Assembly (NCBI GenBank): GCA_964388085.1
Contig: CAYLZW010000055.1
Span: 1-25,375, forward strand
Source: CAYLZW01 sp964388085
GTDB taxonomy: Bacteria > Myxococcota > UBA727 > CAYLZW01
DNA: 25,375 nucleotides
Direction: 5' to 3'
Positions within the stretch are counted from its first letter, which is position 1. The number at the start of each line of letters is the position of its first letter. Positions 1-7,962 of this stretch are shown here, one piece after another. The notes under the pieces are model-generated. The model saw nothing but the letters and a program-made list of their open reading frames with translations, was not told where the DNA came from and did no database searches. The translations under genes were made by a program, and so were the position numbers.

Positions 1-575
1 AAGTCGCGGTGCACGATCTCGACGAGACGCAGCGACTCCGCGTCGAGGCCGAGGCCCGCGCGCGCGTCGTAGACGGCCTTGACGCGCGCGAACAGCGCGG
101 GGTTCAACAAGATGGCGTCCTCGTGCGCGGCCAGGCGCGGCGCCATCTCGGTGTTGACCGCCTCGAGGGCGTCATTGGTGTGCGCGGAGATGAGCGCGAA
201 GAACACGTTGGCGGTGCGGAGCAGGGTCGCGCCGCTCTTCTGCAGCGGGACGAACGTGTTCTCGAAGGTGGGCGCCTCCGCCTGCGCGGTGATCGCGGCG
301 ACCTCGGCGAGCTGCTCCGCCATGCCGCGCTCGAAGGCGGGGCGGAAGTGCGCGTCCTCGATGCGGTCGAAGGGCGGCAGCTTGTAGGGGAGGCTGCTCT
401 CGACGAAGAGCGGGTTCGCCGCGGACTGCGAGGCCTGACTGGACACATCATCCCCCTGTGCGTGGGTGCTGCTGGACGGGGCGCTGCTGGACGGGGTGCT
501 GGTGGACTGGCTGCTGGCGCAGCTCGCGAGGAGCGCGGCGGAGAGCACGGGCGGAAACAGGCGGCGAACGGACAT
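1..575 (-). CDS. M3-family metallopeptidase (Dcp/oligopeptidase A-like) lipoprotein, 5' part only
   Basis: Zinc peptidases of family M3 cleave oligopeptides; this one is probably anchored in the envelope. Translating from the ATG at 575 gives a basic start, a hydrophobic run and the lipobox LLASC (Cys at about residue 18), followed by a Ser/Thr/Gln-rich linker. After that comes the typical M3 N-terminal helical region, with NPL near residue 58, LPPFDRI near 70, then HFRPAFERGM, and later TFENTFVPLQ. These match the 'PPFD.I...HF.PAF..gM' signature of Dcp and OpdA proteins. About 191 codons are present. The catalytic HExxH domain lies beyond the left edge, so activity cannot be judged. It is divergent from the lipoprotein gene at 700, with a 124-base gap between the starts. 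Most characterised Dcp/OpdA enzymes are cytoplasmic or periplasmic; lipoprotein forms are common in myxobacteria. Confidence 0.85.
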   Translation of the reverse strand, partial: MSVRRLFPPVLSAALLASCASSQSTSTPSSSAPSSSTHAQGDDVSSQASQSAANPLFVESSLPYKLPPFDRIEDAHFRPAFERGMAEQLAEVAAITAQAEAPTFENTFVPLQKSGATLLRTANVFFALISAHTNDALEAVNTEMAPRLAAHEDAILLNPALFARVKAVYDARAGLGLDAESLRLVEIVHRD

Positions 576-699
576 CGAGAGACCTCGGCATTCGAGAGGA
601 GACAAGTCGCGGAGGGGCATAGCGTCAATCGGCGCGCGGTTCACCCCCGAAGCCATCCCTCCCTTGTCGCGCGCGCCCTACGCTGCCACTGCCATCGCC

Positions 700-2124
700 A
701 TGAGAACCGCTACCGCGCCCGCCCTCGTCGTCGTCACGCTCTTGGCGCTGAGCTCCGCTTGCGCCACGCGAGCGCCGGTGAGCTACTCGCCCGCGCGCGT
801 GGACGCGCCCGCCCCCGTGCTGCACGTGGCCACCGTCGAGAACGCGTCTACCGCGCCGGAGGAGACGCCGGACGTCCGCGCGCTGCGGCTGTTCATCGAC
901 GTCGAGGGTCTCGGCCTGTTCGACGAGGAGCGCCGGCAGGCGGAAGAGATCGTCGCGGCCTGGGCCGAGAGCGAGGGGCTCGACGTCGTCGCGCCCGAGC
1001 GCGCGGCGGAGGTGTTCGCGCGCGCGCGGCGCGGGCAACACGTCGACACGGGCGCCGCCTGCGGCATCTCCCTGTCTCGCTGGCGAGCGGCGCAGCGGTG
1101 GCGGAGCGCGCTCGGCGCGGAAGGCAAGCTGCGCGCGAGCGTCGGCTGTGAGCCCGAGGCGGGCGACTGTACGCTCGTCATCAACGCCTACGACGACGTC
1201 GATTTCGGCGGCAACGAGCTGCTCGTGCGCGAGGCCCCCTTCGATCGATCGAAGCCGTGGCAGGCCTCCCTGAAAGAAGCGGTCGGCGCGCTGGTGGAGC
1301 CGCCGGCGGCAGGCGGCTCCGGTGGGCTCGGCGGCATCCTCGGCAGTTTCGGAGGAGGGGTCGTCGAGGCGAAAGCGGAGCGACTGCGATGGAGCGCTTG
1401 GCCGGCGCGCGACAGCGAAGGTGCGCCGAGAGATGACGCTGCGTTCCGGCGCGGCCTGTCCTTCCCGAAGGGCGACGCTCCGCTGCGCGCCTGCTTCGCC
1501 CAGGACCGCGCCGGCGCCGAGCTGCTGGTCCACGTCGACAAGAGCGGCCGGGTGGCGCGCTGCGCGTCGCGCGAGGCAGATGACGAGGTGTCGCTCTGTG
1601 CTTGCGAGGCCTTCGCCCGGCACGCCCGCGGCGCGCCCGTCATGCGATCCCGCCGCGCCTACGTCGGGCTCCACTTCGATCCGGCGGACGTCGTCACGCC
1701 GGCCAACCTGCTCGTGACCACCTCGCTGTACACGTACCTCGACCACTATCGGGATCGGAGGGGACGCATGATGTCCCGACCGAGCGTCAGCGATCGCAGC
1801 ATCGAAGACTGGCGCCCTCCCGCCGACAGCGCCGTCGCGCGCTGCTTTGCCGACGGAGCCGAGCCGGGCAGCCGCAAGGCGCGCGTCATCGTGCGCTTCG
1901 ACGAGCAAGGCGAGGTGAGCGCGGTCGAGGTCAACGACAAGAACGCCGGGGATCCGAGCGCGGCGCTCTCGCACGAGCAGGTGTCCTGCGTACAGCGGGC
2001 GTTCAGCACCTCGCGCGCGCCCTGCCCGGCGGTCTCGACGTCGAGCGCACAGGCCGACGTGACGGTCCTGCTGAGGCGCGTCGGCGAGAAGATGTCGCTA
2101 CCCTTCGAGGACGAAGGCGAGTAG
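700..2124 (+). CDS. Lipoprotein with two TonB-C/AgmX-like C-terminal repeats
   Basis: Function unknown; 474 residues from the ATG at 700. The reading frame is open further upstream, but this start puts a signal peptide with lipobox LSSAC (Cys at about 22) at the N-terminus, and upstream codons would run into the divergent peptidase gene. The N-terminal half (residues 60-180) is an unrecognised domain with several Cys. A short Gly-rich stretch follows near 205-225. Two copies of a fold resembling the AgmX/PglI/TonB C-terminal domain come next: about 258-335 (beginning PLRACF) and 375-474 (beginning AVARCF). Each has the pattern R/A-C-F, a beta strand with V-hydrophobic-V, 'G.V', a later Cys and a final strand. 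Such domains in myxobacteria link periplasmic proteins to the outer membrane. The domain call is by pattern only. The neighbouring minus-strand VWA gene is convergent. Confidence 0.72.
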   Translation: MRTATAPALVVVTLLALSSACATRAPVSYSPARVDAPAPVLHVATVENASTAPEETPDVRALRLFIDVEGLGLFDEERRQAEEIVAAWAESEGLDVVAPERAAEVFARARRGQHVDTGAACGISLSRWRAAQRWRSALGAEGKLRASVGCEPEAGDCTLVINAYDDVDFGGNELLVREAPFDRSKPWQASLKEAVGALVEPPAAGGSGGLGGILGSFGGGVVEAKAERLRWSAWPARDSEGAPRDDAAFRRGLSFPKGDAPLRACFAQDRAGAELLVHVDKSGRVARCASREADDEVSLCACEAFARHARGAPVMRSRRAYVGLHFDPADVVTPANLLVTTSLYTYLDHYRDRRGRMMSRPSVSDRSIEDWRPPADSAVARCFADGAEPGSRKARVIVRFDEQGEVSAVEVNDKNAGDPSAALSHEQVSCVQRAFSTSRAPCPAVSTSSAQADVTVLLRRVGEKMSLPFEDEGE

Positions 2125-2188
2125 CGGCGGGGAGACATTCGCCGGCCCCACCGCCTCCCGCTCGTACCGGCGCGCCAAGCGTCCTCGG

Positions 2189-4129
2189 TCACCGCCGCGC
2201 GAGCGCGCTCTCGGCAGCGACCAGCTTGCGCACCAGAGCGACGAAGTCTCGGCGCTCTTTCGCGTGCGCTTCGCCGAGGGCCCGGGAGACGATCGCCTCG
2301 GCGTCCGCCAGCGAGAGTTGGCGCACGTGCGGGCTCCCTCGCAGCAGCTCCGCCGTGAGCGCGACGCCGGCCGCGAAGCGCGCGTCATCGTCGAGGTCCT
2401 CGAAGCGCCCCTGGACGTCGGCGCGCGAGATGCTCGCGACCGTCTCCCGCGAGCGGAGGCCGCGCGGCTCCTTCGCGCGGACGTGCACGGTCGCGACGTC
2501 TCCGTCGGCGCCTTCCTTCAGATCGAGCTCGTACAGGGCGGTGACTGCGTGACCGGCGCCGATCTCCCCGCCGTCGACCTTGTCGTTCGCGAAGTCCTTG
2601 TCCGCGACGTCGCGGTTCTCGTAGCCGATGAGCCGATAGCCGCGCACGACCTCCGGGTTCATCTCCACCTGCACCTTCACGTCCTGCGCGATGACCTGCA
2701 GCATGGCGACGAGGTCCTGCCGGAAGAAGCGCTGCGCAGCGTCCTTCGAGTCGAGGTACGTGTAGTTGCCGTTGCCGGCGTCGGCGAGGCCCTCCATGAG
2801 GTGATCGTTGTAGTTGCCGCGGCCAAAGCCGACGGTCGACAGCGTGACGCCTTCGCTGACCCAGCCGCGCACGGCCTGCAAGATCCCCTCGTGGCTGGTG
2901 CGCCCGATGTTCGCGTCGCCGTCGGAGAGCACCAGCACGCGGCTCAGCTTCTCGTCGGAGAGCTGCAGCGCCGCTTGTCGGTACGCGAGCTCCATGCCCG
3001 ATCCCATGGCCGTGCCGCCGCCCGGGGTCAGCTGATCGATGGCGGCGTGGATGGCGCGCTTGTCCGCCGCGCTCGTCGCCGGCAGCACCAGCTTGGTGGC
3101 GCCGGCGTAGGTCACGAGCGCCACGCTGTCGTCGCCGCGCAGCTGGTTCACGAGGAGGTGCAGCGACTCGCGCACCAGCGGCAGCTTGTCGGGCGCTTGC
3201 ATGGAGCCGGAGACGTCGACGAGGAAAGTCAGGTGCGTGGCCTTGCGATCGGCCTCGGAGACGCGCTTCCCCTGCAGCGCGACCCGCAGCAGGTGCTTGC
3301 CGCCGCTGAAGGGAGACGGCCCGGCCGCGAGGTGAATGCGAAACGCGCCCTCGCCCTCCCTCGGCCCCTCGTAGCCATAGTGGTGCGCGTTGATCCACTC
3401 CTCCACGCGGACGGACGAAGCAGGAGGTCGGCTGCCGCTCTGCAGGAAGGCGCGCGCGAACGTGAAGCTGCCGGTGTCGACGTCAATGGCGAAGGTGGAC
3501 TGCTCGTCCTCGCTGGCGGCGACGACGTCGTTCGTCCCGGCGTGCACGAAGTTGCCGCCCGGCGGAGGAGGCACGCTCGGCGCGGTCGAGGCGACGCCGG
3601 TCGTCACGCTGGCTCGCCCTGCGCCGTAGCCTACGCCGTGCCCCCCGCTCCCCGACGCCTTGCCGTAGAAGGCGCCCCTCAACCCGCCGACGGCCTGGCC
3701 GAGACTGGTGCCGCTGCCAAGGCCCCCCTTGCCGAGCACGGTCCCGCCGCCGCCGATGCCGTGCCCGCTCGAGCCGAGGCCGTTGCCGCGGGCGCCGATG
3801 AGCCCGGACATCTTGCCGCTGAGCTTCTTGTCCCCGAGCGCTTGCGACGCGCCCGGCGCTCCCCGCTCGCCTCCACCGGCGCGAGCCTTCTCGTCGGCTT
3901 TGCGGCTCGCGTGAGCCGTGCTCTTGTCGGCGACCGCCGCGGGTTGTTTGGGCTCGGCCGGAGCTTCTCGGATCGCTTCGGCGGCTCGCTTACCGAGCTT
4001 GCCCTCGTCGTCCACCTGACGGGGAGAAGCAGTTTGCTCACCGAGGGGTGTGCGGCGATCGACGTCGCAGGCGACCGTCGCGAAGAGGAAGACGAGCAAC
4101 AAGACACGGGTCTCGGGGGCACGCGGCAT
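2189..4129 (-). CDS. YfbK-type von Willebrand factor A domain lipoprotein
   Basis: 646 residues from the ATG at 4129. This start is chosen because AGGAG lies 7-8 bases upstream and it produces a signal peptide with lipobox VAC (Cys at about 21); the frame is open further upstream but without these signals. A low-complexity region rich in charged residues and then glycine (GxG repeats, about 105-175) precedes the YfbK N-terminal domain (from about 220: FAIDVDTGSF, later VRVEEWIN). The VWA domain has a complete MIDAS: DVSGS at 305-309, a Thr in GGGTAMGSG near 365 and SDGD at 402-405. The remainder resembles the YfbK C-terminal (DUF3520) domain, with GYENR. VWA domains bind ligands through a metal ion, often in envelope assemblies. 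The partner and role are unknown. It is divergent from the DUF4139 gene. Confidence 0.9.
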   Translation of the reverse strand: MPRAPETRVLLLVFLFATVACDVDRRTPLGEQTASPRQVDDEGKLGKRAAEAIREAPAEPKQPAAVADKSTAHASRKADEKARAGGGERGAPGASQALGDKKLSGKMSGLIGARGNGLGSSGHGIGGGGTVLGKGGLGSGTSLGQAVGGLRGAFYGKASGSGGHGVGYGAGRASVTTGVASTAPSVPPPPGGNFVHAGTNDVVAASEDEQSTFAIDVDTGSFTFARAFLQSGSRPPASSVRVEEWINAHHYGYEGPREGEGAFRIHLAAGPSPFSGGKHLLRVALQGKRVSEADRKATHLTFLVDVSGSMQAPDKLPLVRESLHLLVNQLRGDDSVALVTYAGATKLVLPATSAADKRAIHAAIDQLTPGGGTAMGSGMELAYRQAALQLSDEKLSRVLVLSDGDANIGRTSHEGILQAVRGWVSEGVTLSTVGFGRGNYNDHLMEGLADAGNGNYTYLDSKDAAQRFFRQDLVAMLQVIAQDVKVQVEMNPEVVRGYRLIGYENRDVADKDFANDKVDGGEIGAGHAVTALYELDLKEGADGDVATVHVRAKEPRGLRSRETVASISRADVQGRFEDLDDDARFAAGVALTAELLRGSPHVRQLSLADAEAIVSRALGEAHAKERRDFVALVRKLVAAESALARR

Positions 4130-4274
4130 GGGGGGCTCCTGTTGCGGACCGGACAAGAGGCGCGCCCGCAGGGTTCCAACCTCGCGCGCGTGACGACGGA
4201 GAGGCCGGAGAGCGCGGTCAACAGCGGCAAGGTGTGCGATAGATCCTGTTCCGGACTCGTCCGTTGAGGACCGC
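4130..4274. promoter_or_regulatory. Divergent intergenic region between the VWA and DUF4139 lipoprotein genes
   Basis: These 145 bases separate two outward-facing lipoprotein genes and must hold both promoters if each has its own. The VWA gene's AGGAG lies at its left end and GAGGA at 4266-4270 precedes the DUF4139 start. A GATAGAT near 4236 could be part of a -10 for the plus strand, but no matching -35 is convincing. No operator symmetry was seen. Confidence 0.35.
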
Positions 4275-6185
4275 ATGCACATCACCCGCTCGATCTCGCT
4301 CCTCTGCCTCCCCTTGCTCTCTTCCCTCGCGACCGGCTGCGCGCACAACGCCGCCGTCTCGTCGGACGAGGATCTGCCGCTCCAGAAGGTGGTCGTGTAC
4401 CGAAACGGCGTCGCCTACTTCGAGCGCGCGGGCACGGTCGACAGCGAGCGGGTCGAGTTTCAGGTGAAGCCCGAGCACGTCGGTGACTTCCTGGCCACGC
4501 TCTCGGTCGTCGAGGCGGGCGGCAGCTCGGTGCGCTCGGCGTCGTTCCCCATCCGCGAGGACGAGCGTCCCGACGAGGAGACCGACGAGCTCCTCGGCCC
4601 CGAGCTCAAGACCGTCGTGCTGGAGCTGGACGGCGAGGAGCATGACCTGCGCGTCGGCTATGTCTCGGAGCAGCCCGTGTGGCGGCCGAGCTACCGGCTC
4701 ATCTTCGACGAGAGCAACGAGCGCCCGATGCTGCAGGCCTGGGGCATCGTGCAGAACGTCTCGGGCGAGGACTGGCGCAATGTCAGCCTGTCGCTCGTCG
4801 CCGGTGCGCCGATCGCGTTCGAGTCCACGCTGGCGACGCCGGTGACGCCGGAGCGGCCGGTCGTGCTCGACTCGGGGGAGGTCATCGCGGCCGTGCCGCG
4901 CGGCGAGAACACGCTCGCCCAGTCCGCGCCGCCGCCTGCACCCGCCGCCGAGACCGCGCCGGCCGATGCCCCGGCCGCGGACGTTTATGACGCGCTCGAG
5001 AGCGAATCCCGTCGTGACGTCGCCAAGCGGAGCTCGCGCGCGCGCCCGGCGCCGAAGGCATCGTTTGCCCAACCAGCGCAGGCGCCGGCGGCGGGCATGG
5101 CGGCGCCGGCAGCGACGAGCGCGCCGCGAAACCTCGCGCTCCTCGCGAACGCGGAGGTGCAGGCCGGCGCCACCCGCTATGACCTGCCGAAGCCGGTGAC
5201 CATTCCGAATGAGAGCGCGACAATGGTGCTGCTGGTCTCGAAGGAGGTGCCCGGCGAGTCGGTGTTCATGTTCGCGCCCGACGGTGGCGTGCCCGAGTCG
5301 TCGCGCCATCCGTTCCGCGTCGTGCGCTTCACCAATGACACGCCCGGCCTGCTCGAGCGCGGCCCTATCGCGGTGATCGAGTCCGGCGCCTTCCTCGGCC
5401 AGGGCGTGCTCGAGCCGCTCGCCGCCGCGGGCGAGGCCACGGTGCCCTTTGCCCTCGAGCGAGCGCTCGCCGTGGATCAGAGCGCGCAGCAGCAGACGCA
5501 GGGCGCGCGGCTGGCTCGCATCGAGGCCGGGCAGCTCACCGTCGAGCGCGATCAGGTGTTGCGCACGACCTATCGCGTCCGGAACGGCCAGGCGGAGGAG
5601 GCTCGCGTGCTGCTGCGACACCCGCGCGTGCCGCAGATGCGCTTGCACGACGCGCCGAAGGGCACGGACGATCGCGTGGGCCAGGGCAACGCGCTCGTGC
5701 CCGCGCTCGTGCGCGCCAATGACACCGCCGAGGTCGTCGTCGACGAGCGCCGATCGTTCAATCAGGTCGTCGATTGGATGAGCGAGTGGGCGGACGAGGC
5801 GGTGCAGGCCTATCTGCGAGACCGGCGCGCCGACGCGAAGGTGGCCGCCGCGCTCAAGGAGACCTGGGCCATCCGCGCGGAGCTCATCGACACCCGCGAG
5901 GAGCGCGGCAAGCTCGACAGCGAGCGCTACATCGTGCGCGAGGCCGCCGAGGAGACGCGCGCGAACCTGAGCTCGCTCAAGAAGAACGCCGGCGCGCGCG
6001 TGAACGAGCTCCGCCAGCAGCTCGCCGCGCGGCTCTCGGAGCTCGACAAACGGCACGCCGACCTGTTCACGCGCGTCACCGAGCTGAACCTGAAGGAGAA
6101 CGAGCTACGCATCCGCTTCGAGGAGCGGGTCCGCGAGCTGAAGCTCGACAAGGGCCTGCCGCCCCCCAAGGTCCCGGGCGCGTAA
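4275..6185 (+). CDS. DUF4139 domain lipoprotein with C-terminal coiled coil
   Basis: 636 residues from the ATG at 4275, preceded by GAGGA. The N-terminus has a signal peptide with lipobox ATGC (Cys at about 22). The segment after it (KVVVYRNGVAYFER) is the usual opening of DUF4139/MuiA-like proteins. A beta-rich part follows, with the family-typical VSEQPVWRPSYRL near 130 and WGIVQNVSGEDW near 155. An Ala/Pro-rich insert covers about 210-295. The second DUF4139 half follows, with a hydrophobic-strand pattern and YRVRNGQ near 435. The last 120 residues or so are highly charged and predicted helical, with heptad-like Leu spacing, so a coiled coil is likely. The biochemical function of DUF4139 is not known; one relative was named for a mucoidy phenotype. 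It sits alone upstream of the large operon. Confidence 0.85.
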   Translation: MHITRSISLLCLPLLSSLATGCAHNAAVSSDEDLPLQKVVVYRNGVAYFERAGTVDSERVEFQVKPEHVGDFLATLSVVEAGGSSVRSASFPIREDERPDEETDELLGPELKTVVLELDGEEHDLRVGYVSEQPVWRPSYRLIFDESNERPMLQAWGIVQNVSGEDWRNVSLSLVAGAPIAFESTLATPVTPERPVVLDSGEVIAAVPRGENTLAQSAPPPAPAAETAPADAPAADVYDALESESRRDVAKRSSRARPAPKASFAQPAQAPAAGMAAPAATSAPRNLALLANAEVQAGATRYDLPKPVTIPNESATMVLLVSKEVPGESVFMFAPDGGVPESSRHPFRVVRFTNDTPGLLERGPIAVIESGAFLGQGVLEPLAAAGEATVPFALERALAVDQSAQQQTQGARLARIEAGQLTVERDQVLRTTYRVRNGQAEEARVLLRHPRVPQMRLHDAPKGTDDRVGQGNALVPALVRANDTAEVVVDERRSFNQVVDWMSEWADEAVQAYLRDRRADAKVAAALKETWAIRAELIDTREERGKLDSERYIVREAAEETRANLSSLKKNAGARVNELRQQLAARLSELDKRHADLFTRVTELNLKENELRIRFEERVRELKLDKGLPPPKVPGA

Positions 6186-6266
6186 AGCGAGCGTCCTCCG
6201 CGCCCTGAGGCGCTTGGCCCAGATCCGCGCCTTGACGCGAAATCTGCGCTGCGGCACCTTGCCCCC
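6186..6266 (+). promoter_or_regulatory. Possible terminator/promoter gap ahead of the 12-gene operon
   Basis: Between the DUF4139 stop and the operon's first ATG lie only 81 bases. A small hairpin, GCGCC-CTGA-GGCGC (6200-6213), lacks a T-tract and is at best a weak terminator. TTGACG at 6232-6237 fits a -35, and CACCTT 17 bases later is a poor -10. No Shine-Dalgarno sequence precedes the ATG at 6267, so if the promoter is real, transcription could start at or very near the start codon (leaderless). Read-through from the upstream gene is equally possible. Confidence 0.3.
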
Positions 6267-7301
6267 ATGAGCGAACGCCTGCCAGGGGTTACTCGGGGGC
6301 GGCGTCCTCGACGTCACGGACGGCTCCGGCCGCTGACCCTCGTGTTGTGCGGGCTTTTGGGCGCGTCCGGCTGCGTCACGGTCTACCAGCCGCAGCGCGC
6401 GATTCACCGCCCCGTCGTCATCGAGCGCGCGGCGACGAACTTCGCGGGGCTGCGCGTGCTGGTCCGCTGCAACGCGCACAAGGAGTTCCTGCCGGTGAGC
6501 AAGGCGAGCCTCCTGTGCGGAAAGCTGGCGCAAGACCTCGAGCAGCAGGGCGCGACGACGGAGTGGGTGGTGCCCTACGGTGCGAGCTTCGTGGAGCCGC
6601 CCGCCTTCGAGGGAGCGGGCGCAGACCTGACCATTGAGATCGAGAGTAAGATCGAGCACCAATACGCGTACCCCCTCGCGGTCTGCCTCTCGTGTTACAC
6701 GTGCACGACGCTGCCCACCATCGAGGAGCAGACCTTCTCGCAGCGCGTCGTCGTCATCGGCCGGGACCGCAGCGTGCTAGCGGAGGAGCTGTTTCGCGAG
6801 CGCTTCGTCCAGTACGGCGGCTGGGGCGTGTGGAGCCTCAACTACCTGCTCGATTGGCTCGTGCGCGACGAGTCGCAAGCGCTGTCGGGTGACGCCGGGA
6901 AGAAGGACTTCACGAGGGACTTCTACGGGCAGATCCGGCAGCTCGCGTTCAACGCGCGCGTGCGCGGCGAGATCCTGGGGCTCATCAACACCCCCAAACG
7001 CGCGGTCGACGAGGCAGGTGACGGCGCCGACGACGGTGCGGGTGCCGAGGCAGGTGACGTCGCCGCGCCCGACGTCGTCCCCGCGGGCCCGGCCGCGCCA
7101 GCAGACCCGGCCGACCCTCCAGCGCCGGTAGCCCCTGCCCCTCCGGCTGGCCCGACGGACCCGGCCGACCAGACCGGCAGCCTCGCGCCGCGCCCCGACG
7201 AGCGAAGGTCGGGCTATGAGGGGCGGGTCGCGAACGCGCGCGCGGAAGATCCCGCGGCTGCACGGGCGCCGGCGCCGGAGCGTGGCAGAGTCTGGTACTG
7301 A
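6267..7301 (+). CDS. Operon gene 1: lipoprotein with Pro/Ala-rich C-terminal tail
   Basis: 344 residues; family not recognised. A strongly basic N-region is followed by a hydrophobic core and the lipobox ASGC (Cys36), so an outer-membrane lipoprotein is likely. The globular part (about 50-240) contains VRCNAHKEF, a closely spaced cysteine cluster CLSCYTC near 136-142, and an aromatic segment (YGGWGVWSLNYLLDWL) ending near 200. From about 245 to the end the sequence is acidic, then Ala/Pro-rich, a likely extended periplasm-spanning linker. No Shine-Dalgarno sequence is visible before the ATG. The stop is followed after one base by the next gene's ATG, which places this as the first gene of the stator-containing operon. 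By type and position it parallels the lipoprotein GltK of Myxococcus, without claimed sequence homology. Confidence 0.8.
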   Translation: MSERLPGVTRGRRPRRHGRLRPLTLVLCGLLGASGCVTVYQPQRAIHRPVVIERAATNFAGLRVLVRCNAHKEFLPVSKASLLCGKLAQDLEQQGATTEWVVPYGASFVEPPAFEGAGADLTIEIESKIEHQYAYPLAVCLSCYTCTTLPTIEEQTFSQRVVVIGRDRSVLAEELFRERFVQYGGWGVWSLNYLLDWLVRDESQALSGDAGKKDFTRDFYGQIRQLAFNARVRGEILGLINTPKRAVDEAGDGADDGAGAEAGDVAAPDVVPAGPAAPADPADPPAPVAPAPPAGPTDPADQTGSLAPRPDERRSGYEGRVANARAEDPAAARAPAPERGRVWY

Positions 7302-7302
7302 G

Positions 7303-7962
7303 ATGGACGGCTTCCTCCTCTTCCTGCTCGTGAACGTGCTGGCATACGGCGACGTGTTCGCCGATCCCGTGCACGCCGCGTGGCTCGGGCGACAGGAGGC
7401 CCGAGAGCTGCATTGTGAGCGCCTCGGCCAGGCGGAGGCGCACGAGCGCTACCCCGGCAGGGTGCCGGCGCCGAACGCTCGCTCGGGCGCCCTCATGGAG
7501 ATCGACGCGCTCGAATGTCGTCACCTCGTCGTCGCCGAGGGGACGCGCCAGCCGCGCGACGAGGCCATCTTGCAGCGCCTCGAGGCTGACGTCGACGAGC
7601 TGGTCGGGCTCGCCAGCACCGTCGGGGATGAGGAGACGCGCTGGATCGTCGACGCCTACTATCCCTCGCCGCCCGTGGTGCGGAAGGTCGCGAACGCGGC
7701 GCGCGTCTCGTTGGCCGAACGGGGCCGCTGGGTCTCCGACGCGCCCCCGCGCCTGAGCGCGGGCGACGTCGAGGTGTTGCGCACCCTGCCCATGCGCGAG
7801 GCGATCCCGGTCGCGTGCCGGCGCCTGTTCGAGTCGGGCGCGCTCGAGGGCGAGCAGCACGGGCAGAATGTCGCTTTCCTCGCCGTCGCGCTCCTGCACC
7901 CGCAGGAGAGCCAATTGCACGCGGGCACCTGCCGGAACGGTCGATTTCGGTGGCTAAGGTGA
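7303..7962 (+). CDS. Operon gene 2: small exported or membrane-anchored protein of unknown function
   Basis: 219 residues from the ATG at 7303, one base after the previous stop; the frame is open upstream, but those codons overlap the preceding gene's proline-rich tail. The first 15-25 residues are hydrophobic (FLLFLLVNVLAYG) but begin with Asp rather than a basic residue, so the signal is weak and may act as an uncleaved anchor. The rest is helical and charged, with four scattered Cys and a conserved-looking WIVDAYYPSPPVV segment near 115. No family was recognised. The stop overlaps the next start (GTGA), indicating translational coupling with the first barrel-like gene. Its coding status is supported by this spacing and by codon usage with high GC at third positions. 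Confidence 0.7.
   Translation: MDGFLLFLLVNVLAYGDVFADPVHAAWLGRQEARELHCERLGQAEAHERYPGRVPAPNARSGALMEIDALECRHLVVAEGTRQPRDEAILQRLEADVDELVGLASTVGDEETRWIVDAYYPSPPVVRKVANAARVSLAERGRWVSDAPPRLSAGDVEVLRTLPMREAIPVACRRLFESGALEGEQHGQNVAFLAVALLHPQESQLHAGTCRNGRFRWLR

Noticed and set aside
9..1151. Long plus-strand open frame of 380 codons at the left end
   Set aside because: It is the antisense shadow of the M3 peptidase gene plus an off-frame part of the next gene; its composition (Arg/Gly/Ala with few hydrophobics) is not protein-like.
2264..4267. 667-codon plus-strand frame opposite the VWA gene
   Set aside because: The opposite strand shows a clear YfbK/VWA protein with MIDAS; this frame is its shadow.
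4218..6056. 612-codon minus-strand frame opposite the DUF4139 gene
   Set aside because: No family features, His/Arg/Leu-rich shadow composition, and the plus strand carries a recognisable lipoprotein.
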